From Paractinoplanes atraurantiacus (GTDB lineage Bacteria; Actinomycetota; Actinomycetes; Mycobacteriales; Micromonosporaceae), in assembly GCF_900215205.1 (NCBI RefSeq), contig NZ_OBDY01000047.1, forward strand, positions 1 to 46,572: DNA of 46,572 nt. The letters run 5' to 3'. Made by a program: the position numbers and the translations under genes. The notes under the pieces were generated by a model. The model worked only from the letters and a program-made list of their open reading frames with translations. It did no database searches and was not told the origin of the DNA. This document shows, in pieces, positions 25,501-33,100 of this stretch (position 1 is its first letter; each line of letters starts with the position of its first letter).

Positions 25501-25808
25501 TCGTCACCGCGCGGGCGGCCATCGAGGCCCGTGTCATGGTGACCGACCGGCTGAGGCCGTTGCGTATCGAGGGCCGCACCGTCCATCAGCTCTGGATGCC
25601 CTATCACTGGGGCGGCGAGGGCGTGGTCACCGGCGACTCGGCCAACGACCTGATCGGCATCACCCTGGACCCGAACGTGCTCATCCAGGAGAGCAAGGTC
25701 GGCACGTGCGACATCCGGGCCGGGCGGCGGCCCGCCGGTCCGGGCCTGCTGGCGTACGTCAAGGACTATCGCCGCCGTGCCGGTCTGGAGGACGACAGTG
25801 GGAAGTAA
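22587..25808 (+). CDS. fdhA: Selenocysteine-containing formate dehydrogenase alpha subunit
   Basis: One 1073-residue enzyme is encoded across an in-frame UGA (23154-23156), read as selenocysteine at position 190. Upstream is a ferredoxin-like [4Fe-4S] site (C51, C54, C58, C86; SVCPYCAVGCG) and GRLCPKGSA. The active-site context is NQARI-U-HSATVPGLGTSFGRGG, which matches Sec-formate dehydrogenases. The molybdopterin (MGD) domains follow (for example GNMGRPGGGVMALRGHASIQGSTD and WMPYHWGGEGVVTGDSAND). There is no Tat signal, so it is probably cytoplasmic. It oxidises formate to CO2 with FdhB and the membrane anchor. fdhB starts inside its last codons. Ordinary gene calling would split it in two and mislabel both. 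Confidence 0.95.
23154..23186 (+). promoter_or_regulatory. Selenocysteine UGA codon and bacterial SECIS hairpin
   Basis: UGA at 23154-23156 is followed 12 bases later by the hairpin GTTCCC-GGTCT-GGGAAC (23169-23185). A GGUCU apical loop and about 11-12 bases of spacing are features of the E. coli fdhF SECIS, which SelB binds to deliver Sec-tRNA. The downstream frame stays open and keeps the conserved enzyme sequence. Confidence 0.9.
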
Positions 25809-26715
25809 CAGCCTGTACGGACCGATCGACCCGGCGACCGACGCCGGTTACGTCGACGCGCCGCCGCGCATGGGCTTCTTCACCGACACCTCGGTCTGCA
25901 TCGGGTGCAAGGCGTGCGAGGTCGCGTGCAAGGAGTGGAACGCGGTCCCGGACGACGGTTTCAACCTTCTGGGTCAGTCGTACGACAACACGGGCGGCCT
26001 GTCGGCGAATTCGTGGCGCCATGTCGCGTTCATCGAGCAGCCGGTCACCAGTGATGTTCTCGGCTCTGTTTCCTCTTCGAAAAGCCCGCAATTTCTCGGC
26101 ATGCCGACGTCGGAGCCGCCGGGGAAGGCGTCGCCGGGGCCGACGTCCGATTTCCGCTGGCTGATGATGTCGAACGTGTGCAAGCACTGCACACATGCCG
26201 GGTGTCTGGATGTCTGCCCGACAGGAGCTTTGTTCCGTACGGAATTCGGCACTGTCGTGGTGCAGCAGGACATCTGCAATGGCTGTGGGTACTGCGTTTC
26301 CGGCTGTCCCTATGGCGTGATCGACCGCCGCGAGGATGACGGGCGGGCCTGGAAGTGCACGCTCTGTTACGACCGGATCGGCGACGGCCTGACCCCCGCA
26401 TGCGCCAAGGCCTGTCCGACCGAGTCCATTCAATATGGGGAATTGTCGGAATTGCGGGAACGGGCTTCGCGCCGGGTTGCCGATCTTCATTCGCAAGGCG
26501 TTCCGGCGGCGCGGCTTTATGGGCACGAGGAGGACAACGGCGTCGGTGGGGACGGGGCGTTCTTCCTCCTGCTCGACGAGCCCGAGGTGTACGGGCTGCC
26601 GCCCGACCCGACCGTGGCGACCCGTGACCTGCCGAAGATGTGGAAGCGGGCCGGGCTGGCCGCGCTCGCCATGGCCGCCTCGGCCGTCGTGGCGTTCGCC
26701 GGGAGGCGTGGATGA
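25798..26715 (+). CDS. fdhB: Formate dehydrogenase iron-sulfur (beta) subunit
   Basis: GTG 25798 (VGSNSLYGPIDP) overlaps the end of fdhA by 11 bases. The 305-residue protein has four [4Fe-4S] cysteine groups: CIGCKACEVACKEWN, CKHCTHAGCLDVCP, CNGCGYCVSGCPYG and CTLCYDRIGDGLTPACAKACP. The C-terminus carries a hydrophobic helix (AGLAALAMAASAVVAFAG), the membrane tether seen in FdnH-type subunits. It passes electrons from the alpha subunit towards the NrfD-type anchor. Its stop overlaps the next start (ATGA). Confidence 0.93.
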   Translation: MGSNSLYGPIDPATDAGYVDAPPRMGFFTDTSVCIGCKACEVACKEWNAVPDDGFNLLGQSYDNTGGLSANSWRHVAFIEQPVTSDVLGSVSSSKSPQFLGMPTSEPPGKASPGPTSDFRWLMMSNVCKHCTHAGCLDVCPTGALFRTEFGTVVVQQDICNGCGYCVSGCPYGVIDRREDDGRAWKCTLCYDRIGDGLTPACAKACPTESIQYGELSELRERASRRVADLHSQGVPAARLYGHEEDNGVGGDGAFFLLLDEPEVYGLPPDPTVATRDLPKMWKRAGLAALAMAASAVVAFAGRRG

Positions 26716-27647
26716 AAGACCGGTCCATGGTGCCCAAGGCGGAGTTCGAGTCGTACTACGGGCGGCCCATCGTGCGGCCTCCGGTGTGGACCCACGACAT
26801 CGCCTCGTACCTGTTCACCGGCGGCCTGGCCGCCGGGTCGGCGCTGCTGGCGGCGGGCGGGCAGGCCACCGGCGACGTGACCCTGCGCCGCGTGGGACGG
26901 ATGACCACGCTCGGCGCGCTCGGCGCCAGCACGTACTTCCTGATCATCGACCTGGGCCGCCCCGAGCGCTTCCACCACATGCTGCGGGTGGCCAAGCCGA
27001 CCTCGCCGATGTCGGTCGGTACGTGGGTGCTGGCCACGTTCGGCGGGGTGGCCGCGGTGGCCGGTGCGGCCGAGTTCGCCCCGCTGCTGCCGTCGCGGCT
27101 GCTGAAGCGGGTGCTGCCGCCGGTGGGCGACGTCGCGGGGTTCGGGGCGGCTGCGCTCGCTCCGGCGCTGGCGACGTACACCGCCGTGCTCTTCGCCGAC
27201 ACGGCCGTGCCGAGCTGGAACGCGGTTTACCCGGAGCTGCCGTTCATGTTCGCCGGCAGCGCCCTGGCCAGCGGCGCCGGCGTCGGCCTGATCGCGGCCC
27301 CCGGCAAACCGGCCCGGCGGATGGCGGTGCTCGGCGCCGGCATCGAGCTGGTCGCCGGTCACCGGGTCGAGCACGGCCACGGCCTGCTCAGCGAGCCCTA
27401 CCAGCAGGGCCGCCCCGGCACGCTGCTCAAGGCGGCCCGCCTGCTCACGGCGGCCGGAGCGGTCGGCGCGGTGCTCGGCCGCCGCTCGCGGGTGGTGTCG
27501 GCGCTGTCCGGCCTGTCCCTGCTGGCCGGCTCGGCCCTGACCCGCTTCGGGGTCTTCGAGGCCGGCGTGGCCTCGGCCAAGGACCCGAAATACACGGTGG
27601 TGCCTCAGCGCGAAAGGCTCGAGCGCCGCTCCGCCAGCTCCCCGTAG
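26712..27647 (+). CDS. NrfD/PsrC-family membrane anchor of formate dehydrogenase
   Basis: ATG 26712 overlaps the fdhB stop (ATGA). The 311-residue protein begins MKDRSMVPKAEFESYYGRP and has about eight hydrophobic helices (for example YLFTGGLAAGSALLAAGG and FLIIDLGRPERFHHML). The last motif is typical of NrfD/PsrC quinone-reactive subunits. So electrons probably go to the menaquinone pool rather than through a cytochrome b subunit. The final 43 bases overlap the convergent merR gene. Confidence 0.88.
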   Translation: MKDRSMVPKAEFESYYGRPIVRPPVWTHDIASYLFTGGLAAGSALLAAGGQATGDVTLRRVGRMTTLGALGASTYFLIIDLGRPERFHHMLRVAKPTSPMSVGTWVLATFGGVAAVAGAAEFAPLLPSRLLKRVLPPVGDVAGFGAAALAPALATYTAVLFADTAVPSWNAVYPELPFMFAGSALASGAGVGLIAAPGKPARRMAVLGAGIELVAGHRVEHGHGLLSEPYQQGRPGTLLKAARLLTAAGAVGAVLGRRSRVVSALSGLSLLAGSALTRFGVFEAGVASAKDPKYTVVPQRERLERRSASSP

Positions 27648-27991
27648 ATCGCGATCTTGGCGTCGAGGACCGCGAGGTCGGCCTGAAGCTCGGCGATGCG
27701 GGCCAGCACCCGCTCCTTGTGCTCCACGAACAGGCGCAGGCGGTCGCCGACCGTGTCGTCACCGGCCCGGACCATGTCGGCGTAGCGCCGCATGTCGCGC
27801 ACCGGCATGCCGGTCGTCCGCAGCCGGATCAGCAGGTCGAGCCAGCCCAGATCGGCCTCGCTGTAGCGCCGGTGACCGGCCGTGTCCCGCTCGACCGGGT
27901 CGACCAGGCCCTCCTGCTCGTACCACCGCAGGGTGTGCACGGTGAGCCCGACACGATCCGCGACCTCGCCGACTGTGAGTCCGTTCGCCAT
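27605..27991 (-). CDS. MerR-family transcriptional regulator
   Basis: The 128-residue protein has the MerR winged helix at its N-terminus (LTVGEVADRVGLTVHTLRWYEQEGLV, then GHRRYSEADLGWLDLLIRLR) and a coiled-coil dimerisation helix (HKERVLARIAELQADLAVLDAKI). No metal-binding cysteines are present. It lies 34 bases after selD on the same strand and its 3' end is antisense to the end of the formate dehydrogenase operon. That position suggests, but does not prove, control of selenium or formate genes. Confidence 0.88.
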   Translation of the reverse strand: MANGLTVGEVADRVGLTVHTLRWYEQEGLVDPVERDTAGHRRYSEADLGWLDLLIRLRTTGMPVRDMRRYADMVRAGDDTVGDRLRLFVEHKERVLARIAELQADLAVLDAKIAIYGELAERRSSLSR

Positions 27992-28025
27992 GGCTCACAG
28001 CCTGCCTCTTGGAGTGCACTCGAAG

Positions 28026-29021
28026 TCAAGCGTTTATCCGCAGCGTTGTGCCCTCCTGGGCCGCGACCAGCTCGCCGATCACGGGATAGCCGGGAACCTC
28101 CCCGGCGATGAGCAGCCCACCCGAGGTCTGCGCGTCCGCGAGCAGTAACAACTCGTCCTCGCTGATGCCGCCGGGGTCGAGGTGGGGTCGCACCCAGTCC
28201 AGGTTGCGGCGGGTGCCCCCGCTGACGTATCCGTCCCTCAGCGCCTGCCGGGCCCCTTCGAGATAGGGCACGGCGGAGGCGTCGATCCGGGCCGTGACGC
28301 CGCTGGCCCGGGCGAGCTTGTGCAGGTGGCCGAGCAGCCCGAACCCGGTCACGTCGGTGGCGCAGACGACGCCGTTCTCGAGGGCCGCGCGGGAGGCGCC
28401 GGCGTTGAGGGTGGTCATGGCGGCGACGGCCTCGGCCGAGACCTCACCGGTCGCCTTGTGCCGGCTGTTGAGCACCCCGATCCCCAGCGGCTTGGTCAGG
28501 GTGAGCGGCACGCCGGGCCGGCCGGCGTCGTTGCGCATGAGCCGGGCCGGGTCGGCGACGCCGGTGACCGCCATGCCGTACTTGGGCTCGGGGTCGTCCA
28601 CGCTGTGCCCGCCGGCCACATGACAGGCCGCCTCGGCCGCGACGTCGAGGCCGCCGCGCAGCACCTCGGCCGCGAGCTCCATCGGAAGCACCTCGCGCGG
28701 CCAGGCCAGCAGGTTGACCCCGACGACCGGGGTGCCGCCCATGGCGTAGACGTCGGAGAGGGCGTTGGCCACGGCGATGCGACCCCAGTCGTACGCGTCA
28801 TCGACCACCGGCGTGAAGAAGTCAGCCGTGGCGACGATGGCCGTCCCGTTGGCGATCCGGACGACGGCCGCGTCGTCCCCGTCGTCGAGCCCGACCAGCA
28901 GCTCCCCGGGCCCTTCCGGCGTCTTCGCCCCGACAAGGCCCGCGACCACGGTCTCGAGCTCCCCGGGCGGAATCTTGCAGGCACATCCGCCACCGTGCGC
29001 GTACTGCGTCAGACGAGTCAC
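28026..29021 (-). CDS. selD: Selenide, water dikinase (selenophosphate synthetase)
   Basis: The 331-residue protein has the SelD N-terminus MTRLTQYAHGGGCACKIPPG, with active-site C13 and K16 matching Cys17 and Lys20 of E. coli SelD. So this version uses Cys rather than Sec. Downstream are TADFFTPVVDDAYDWGRIAVANALSD, LAWPREVLPMELAAEVLRGG and DVTGFGLLGH, all typical. It makes selenophosphate from selenide and ATP for SelA. The gene is divergent from the tRNA-Sec gene, with 38 bases between, so the two promoters must be close together or overlap. Confidence 0.95.
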   Translation of the reverse strand: MTRLTQYAHGGGCACKIPPGELETVVAGLVGAKTPEGPGELLVGLDDGDDAAVVRIANGTAIVATADFFTPVVDDAYDWGRIAVANALSDVYAMGGTPVVGVNLLAWPREVLPMELAAEVLRGGLDVAAEAACHVAGGHSVDDPEPKYGMAVTGVADPARLMRNDAGRPGVPLTLTKPLGIGVLNSRHKATGEVSAEAVAAMTTLNAGASRAALENGVVCATDVTGFGLLGHLHKLARASGVTARIDASAVPYLEGARQALRDGYVSGGTRRNLDWVRPHLDPGGISEDELLLLADAQTSGGLLIAGEVPGYPVIGELVAAQEGTTLRINA

Positions 29022-29059
29022 CCGCCAACTCTGGCACAGGACCCGTTAAGGTTCCTGTC

Positions 29060-29152
29060 GGAGGCGTTCAGGTGGCTGGTGCCCCTCCCGGTCTTCAAAA
29101 CCGGTGTGACCCGGCATCCGGGTCAGGCGGGTTCGATTCCCGTCCGCCTCCG
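29060..29152 (+). tRNA. selC: tRNA-Sec (anticodon UCA)
   Basis: GGAGGCG at 29060 pairs with CGCCTCC ending at 29151. The anticodon arm CCGGT-CTTCAAA-ACCGG has anticodon TCA (29095-29097). The variable arm is very long (TGACCCGG, three bases, CCGGGTCA). The T arm is GCGGG-TTCGATT-CCCGT. The extended acceptor, long variable arm and UCA anticodon identify selenocysteine tRNA. The eighth acceptor pair (U-C) is a mismatch. CCA is not encoded. Confidence 0.95.
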
Positions 29153-29168
29153 CTGACCAGCCCGGGCC

Positions 29169-29657
29169 TCAAAGCGACTTGGCCAGCACCAGTTCCTGGC
29201 CCCGGCCATCGGGGGTGGGAGCGCCGAGTTCTCCCGTGTCGGCGAACCCGTGCCGCCGGTAGAGCTCGATCGCCTTCCCGTTGCCCGGCATGACCGCCAG
29301 CCGCAGCTTCTCGGCCCCGCACGCCTGCACCGCCCAGGAGGCGATCTCCTCGATCAACCGATCGGCCACGCCGCTGCCGCGAGCGGCCGGAGCCACCCAC
29401 ATCGAGATCAGCTCCACCAGGCCGGGCAGATCGGTCCGTACCCCGCTGGCCATTCCCACCGGCTCTCCATCGAGCACCGCCAGCACGTTGTGTGACCCCG
29501 GAATCGTGAGCCGATCGCGCCACCGCTGCTCGCTGTCCCCGGCTCCTTGCCAGTCGCTGAGCCTGCTCCCGAACGCGTAGGGCGCCTCCTGCAACGCGGC
29601 CAGCCGCAGTCCGCGCCAGACAGCCCAGTCCTCACCGGACAAAACCAGGATCTCCAT
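29169..29657 (-). CDS. GNAT-family N-acetyltransferase
   Basis: I chose ATG 29657 (MEILVLSGEDWAVWRGLRLAAL), giving 162 residues. The acetyl-CoA-binding motif is WVAPAARGSGVADRLIEEIASWA, and the C-terminal strand-helix is ELYRRHGFADTGE. Substrate unknown. The gene lies between the tRNA-Sec gene and a copy of its 3' end, so it sits inside a candidate integration scar. Confidence 0.9.
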   Translation of the reverse strand: MEILVLSGEDWAVWRGLRLAALQEAPYAFGSRLSDWQGAGDSEQRWRDRLTIPGSHNVLAVLDGEPVGMASGVRTDLPGLVELISMWVAPAARGSGVADRLIEEIASWAVQACGAEKLRLAVMPGNGKAIELYRRHGFADTGELGAPTPDGRGQELVLAKSL

Positions 29658-29749
29658 CACGCCCCGCACCGTACGACCAGGCGGCCCTCCAGCGCCTGCG
29701 GTTTACGGCAGCGCGCAGGGTCAGCAGTTCGCGTGGGTGGACCGCGCGA

Positions 29750-29770
29750 CGATTCCCGTCCCCCTCCGCT
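29750..29770 (+). repeat. Duplicate of the tRNA-Sec 3' end (att-like direct repeat)
   Basis: CGATTCCCGTCCCCCTCCGC plus T (29750-29770) matches 29134-29154, the T-arm/acceptor 3' end of tRNA-Sec and the two bases beyond, at 20 of 21 positions. The copies are 616 bases apart in the same orientation. A duplicated tRNA 3' end is the usual mark of site-specific integration. No integrase is in the interval, only the acetyltransferase gene. Confidence 0.6.
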
Positions 29771-30258
29771 CAGCTTTGGTGCAGCGACAACGCGCGGTTG
29801 AGGGCTCGCGGGCCGGGCAGCAGGTGGCTGACCTGGATCCGGAAACCCGTGCCGCCGGGCAGTTGGTGCAGGGCGGGGACGGTGCCGTGCGGCGCGGGGG
29901 ACGTCACCTGCGTGAGGTCGGCCGGGACGATGTCGAGCGTGGCGAACAAAGGCCGGCCCCGCACGGAGGCGGAGGCCACGTTCGTCCACCGGATGAAGAT
30001 CGGGGCGTCGCCGTTCGCCAGCTCGATGCCGGCGTCGGACACGCGGACCCACTCGGGGTGGCGGCGCTGCCGCGAGACGTTGACGATGGCGCCCAGGAGC
30101 GGGATGGCCAGGAAGAACAGCAGGCCGCCGTCGGGCGCGGGCCAGTGATCGAAGATCAGGCCCAGTGCGACGAAGAGCAGAGCCATCGCAAGCACCATGG
30201 CCGCGAGCGTGACGACGAGGAATGTCCAGGGCCGGGTGCGAAACAGCGACTGCTCCAT
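29770..30258 (-). CDS. Small membrane protein with PH-like tail, unknown function
   Basis: The 162-residue protein has two transmembrane segments at about 11-35 (FLVVTLAAMVLAMALLFVALG) and 45-60, then a soluble part (WVRVSDAGIELANGDAPIFIRWTNVASASV). The soluble part resembles bacterial PH-like domains, in which a W-x-N/D turn follows the membrane helices. Its stop codon lies on the last base of the tRNA 3'-end duplicate. Function unknown. Confidence 0.65.
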   Translation of the reverse strand: MEQSLFRTRPWTFLVVTLAAMVLAMALLFVALGLIFDHWPAPDGGLLFFLAIPLLGAIVNVSRQRRHPEWVRVSDAGIELANGDAPIFIRWTNVASASVRGRPLFATLDIVPADLTQVTSPAPHGTVPALHQLPGGTGFRIQVSHLLPGPRALNRALSLHQS

Positions 30259-30273
30259 TGTGTACGGAGGATA

Positions 30274-30702
30274 TCAGCGATCGAGCGCTCGCAGAACCGC
30301 GTCGGTGACCGCGCCGTAGGCCAGGTGGGGGAGAGCGTCGCTGAGCCAGTCGGTGACGGTCCAGTCGCGGGGGTCGGTGACGCCCAGGGCGATCATCGAC
30401 GCGTTCGTCGAGGCCATGGTGGTGGCGCCGATCAGGGCGCTGCCCAGCACCGGGCCGGGGCGCAGGCCGGCGCGGCGCAGGAGGCCGAACGTGGCGCCGA
30501 TGGCCACCCCGGTGGCTATGCCGGTGAGGCTGGCCAGGCCCGATGCTCGATGGCCCCGGGCGTCGGGGGCGTCGGAGGTCCGGTCCTCGGGGATCGGGCC
30601 GGCGGGGCGGGCACGGAGGGCGGTATCGACGTAGGTGGCGGCGTTCAGGGCCGCGGTGCCGGCGGCACCGGCTGCGGCGCCGGCGAGGATGCCCGTACGC
30701 AT
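30274..30702 (-). CDS. Hypothetical Ala/Gly-rich membrane protein
   Basis: The 142-residue protein begins MRTGILAGAAAGAAGTAALN and has glycine/alanine-rich hydrophobic stretches (ILAGAAAGAAGTAALNAATY, GIATGVAIGATFGLL, VLGSALIGATTMASTN). It ends in a short amphipathic region with DWLSDALPHLAYGAVTDAVL. It resembles small actinobacterial membrane proteins of unknown role. It is 18 bases from the phosphoribosyltransferase gene and probably co-transcribed with it. Confidence 0.65.
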   Translation of the reverse strand: MRTGILAGAAAGAAGTAALNAATYVDTALRARPAGPIPEDRTSDAPDARGHRASGLASLTGIATGVAIGATFGLLRRAGLRPGPVLGSALIGATTMASTNASMIALGVTDPRDWTVTDWLSDALPHLAYGAVTDAVLRALDR

Positions 30703-30720
30703 GACGGAATCTCTGCCCGG

Positions 30721-31392
30721 TCAGCTCGGGGCGAAACCTCGCAGGGCGCGGGCGACGTCGAAGTCGGTGAGCTGGGTGAAGTCGTAGTACCACTGGCCCA
30801 CGGCGCGGAACTGCGGTGGTGCGCTCAGGCAGATGACGGCGTCGGCGTCGCCGGTCAGGGCGTCGCGGGCCTGCGGGGCGCAGACGGGGACGGCCACGAT
30901 CAGGCGGGCCGGGTGGCGGCCGTGGAGCCAGCGCAGGGCGGCCCGTGCGGTGACGCCGGTGGCCAGCCCGTCGTCGACGACCACGACCTCGCGGGCCGTG
31001 GGATCGGGGGCGGGGCGATCGGCCCGGTACAGGTGGGTACGGCGGGCCAGTTCGGCGCGTTCCCCGGCGACCGTGGCCGCCAGGTCGGACTCGGACAGGC
31101 CCAGGGAGGTCAGGGCGGCCTGGTCGAAGACGGGTGGGCCGTCCTCGGCGAGGGCGCCGATGCCCCACTCGGGGTGGCCGGGTGCGCCGATCTTGCGGGC
31201 GATGACCACGTCCAGCTCGCCGCCGATGCGGGCGGCCACGTGCACGGCGATGGGCACGCCGCCGCGGGGGAGGGCCAGCACCAGCGGGGCCGGTCCGGGG
31301 TGGCGCGGGAGCTGGGCGGCGACCGCGTCGGCCAGGTGGCGGCCGGCGTCGTCACGGTCCTCGAAGATCAGCGGAGGTGCGTCGCGAACCAT
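30721..31392 (-). CDS. Phosphoribosyltransferase-domain protein
   Basis: The 223-residue protein starts MVRDAPPLIFEDRDDAG at ATG 31392. It has a type I PRTase core with the PRPP-binding motif EVVVVDDGLATGVTARAALRWL and the upstream LALPRGGVPIAVHVA segment. This subgroup often sits next to, or is fused with, dienelactone-hydrolase-like proteins, exactly as here; its start overlaps the hydrolase gene by 25 bases. The acceptor substrate is unknown. Confidence 0.87.
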   Translation of the reverse strand: MVRDAPPLIFEDRDDAGRHLADAVAAQLPRHPGPAPLVLALPRGGVPIAVHVAARIGGELDVVIARKIGAPGHPEWGIGALAEDGPPVFDQAALTSLGLSESDLAATVAGERAELARRTHLYRADRPAPDPTAREVVVVDDGLATGVTARAALRWLHGRHPARLIVAVPVCAPQARDALTGDADAVICLSAPPQFRAVGQWYYDFTQLTDFDVARALRGFAPS

Positions 31393-32018
31393 GTCGCGGC
31401 CTCCTCGGCGACAGTGTCGAGGGTGCCGGGCTCCTCGAACAGGTAGGTGGCGCCGGCCACGATGCGCAGCTCGGCGGTGACCGTCATGGCGTTGCGGGCC
31501 TCCTCGTTCAGCTCGATCACCGTCTGGTCGTTGCCGCCGACCAGCAGCAGCGTCGGTGCGGTGACCTGGATGAGCGCGGGGCCGGCCAGGTCGGGACGGC
31601 CGCCCCGGGAGACCACCGCCCGCACCGGGCGAGGGCGGGCCGCCGCGGCCACCAATGCTGCCGCCGCCCCGGTGCTGGCTCCGAAAAGTCCTACTTTGAG
31701 CGCTGGGCAGGCCGCGACCAGCCAGTCCACCAGGCCTATCACGCGGTCGGCGAGAAACCCGATGTCGAAGCGCCGGTCGTCCTCCTCGTCCTGTGTGAGC
31801 AGGTCGGTGAGTAACGTCCCCAGGCCCTGCTCGTTGAGGTGGGCGGCGACGGCCCGGTTGCGGGGGCTGTGCCGTGAGCTGCCGCTGCCATGGGCGAACA
31901 GCACGATCCCGTACGCGTCGCCGGGCAGCGTGAGGTCTCCGGCCAGCTCGGTGCCGGCCGCGTTGAACGTCCGTTCGTGCGTCACGGTGGCCATGCCCCC
32001 GGGAATACCCGGAGGCAT
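31368..32018 (-). CDS. Dienelactone-hydrolase-like alpha/beta hydrolase
   Basis: The 216-residue protein (or 208 if it starts at ATG 31994, MATVTHERTFNAAGTEL) has the alpha/beta hydrolase layout: YGIVLFAHGSGSSRHSPRN (oxyanion region), nucleophile elbow GLFGASTGAAAAL with a catalytic serine, and LLLVGGNDQTVIELN carrying the probable acid. It pairs with the phosphoribosyltransferase downstream, a common actinobacterial arrangement. Physiological substrate unknown. Confidence 0.87.
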   Translation of the reverse strand: MPPGIPGGMATVTHERTFNAAGTELAGDLTLPGDAYGIVLFAHGSGSSRHSPRNRAVAAHLNEQGLGTLLTDLLTQDEEDDRRFDIGFLADRVIGLVDWLVAACPALKVGLFGASTGAAAALVAAAARPRPVRAVVSRGGRPDLAGPALIQVTAPTLLLVGGNDQTVIELNEEARNAMTVTAELRIVAGATYLFEEPGTLDTVAEEAATWFATHLR

Positions 32019-32039
32019 GGGTCCTATACGTCCGACTTG

Positions 32040-33095
32040 TCAGTGCTTGAGACCGGCCAGTACGAGGTTGAAACCCGTGTCGGCCGCGACCACCGGTGCG
32101 TCGAAGCCCGCGGCGGCCAGCAGCTCCAGCCGCGCGGTGGGGCCGCCCTGGGTGCCCAGGCCGTACGCGCCGGGCTGGCTCAGCGACCCCGGCGTGCACA
32201 GCGCCGTCGAGGCCGCGTAGTTGGCCCGCGCGACCGGGTTGCCGACGACGGTGGTGAAGTCGTCGGCCGACCACGGCTCGACCGCGATGAGGATGCCGCC
32301 CGGCGCCAGCGCCTCGTAGGCCGCCCGCAGCGCCGCCGGCGGGTCGCCGAGGTCGTGCAGCGAGTCGAAGAACGCCACCACGTCGAACCGGCCGTACCGG
32401 TCGATCTCCGACGCCGGGGCGACGTGGAAGTCGACCCCCGCAGCCAGGGCCGCCCGTGCGTTCACGATCGACGCCTCGTGGTTGTCGAAACCGGTCACCG
32501 TCGACGCCGGCCAGGTCGAGGCGATCAGCCGGGTCGCGACGCCGTGCCCGCAGCCCACGTCGGCCACGCGGGCGCCTTTCTCCAGCTTCTCGACGAGGCC
32601 GGGAACGGCCGGGAACCATTCCTGGGCCAGGTGATTGACATAGGCCGTACGGAAGAAACGCTCGATGCCGTGGTGAAGGCAGCCCGGCATGTCGGCGTAG
32701 GGAAGGCCACCGTCGCCGCGGAAAGCGGCCTCGAGCTGGGGCAGGGCGAGGAAATAGCCGGCGATGATGTCGCCGCCGCCCACCACGTAGGCCGGTGAGT
32801 CGACGACCGAGAGCGCGAGCGCGTGCTCGATCGGCAGTTCGAAGGTCTCGCCGTCGCTGGTCACATATCCGGACACGGCCTGCGCCCGCAGCCATTCGGT
32901 GACCAGCCTCGGATGGAGCCCGGTGGCCGCCGCCAGTTTGGCCGGGGTGACCGGGCCGGCGCCGGTCATCGCCCGATAGAGCCCGAGCCGGTCGCCGATC
33001 ACCGTGAGGGCGGTGGTGCCGGCCCCGGCGAAATCGGTCAGGAGTTGTCCCGCGAACGCTTCCACGCGGGCTTCGTCAATGTGGGTGTCGGTCAT
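32040..33095 (-). CDS. Class I SAM-dependent methyltransferase (Rv2258c-like)
   Basis: The 351-residue protein has an N-terminal winged-helix dimerisation domain (LGLYRAMTGAGPVTPAKLAAATGLHPRLVTEWLRA) and a C-terminal Rossmann methyltransferase with motif I ADVGCGHGVATRLIASTWP and a post-I acidic motif (VTGFDNHEASI). This plan matches the Mycobacterium Rv2258c group. Its start is five bases from the SARP stop, so they are probably one transcript. Substrate unknown. Confidence 0.88.
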   Translation of the reverse strand: MTDTHIDEARVEAFAGQLLTDFAGAGTTALTVIGDRLGLYRAMTGAGPVTPAKLAAATGLHPRLVTEWLRAQAVSGYVTSDGETFELPIEHALALSVVDSPAYVVGGGDIIAGYFLALPQLEAAFRGDGGLPYADMPGCLHHGIERFFRTAYVNHLAQEWFPAVPGLVEKLEKGARVADVGCGHGVATRLIASTWPASTVTGFDNHEASIVNARAALAAGVDFHVAPASEIDRYGRFDVVAFFDSLHDLGDPPAALRAAYEALAPGGILIAVEPWSADDFTTVVGNPVARANYAASTALCTPGSLSQPGAYGLGTQGGPTARLELLAAAGFDAPVVAADTGFNLVLAGLKH

Positions 33096-33100
33096 GCCGC

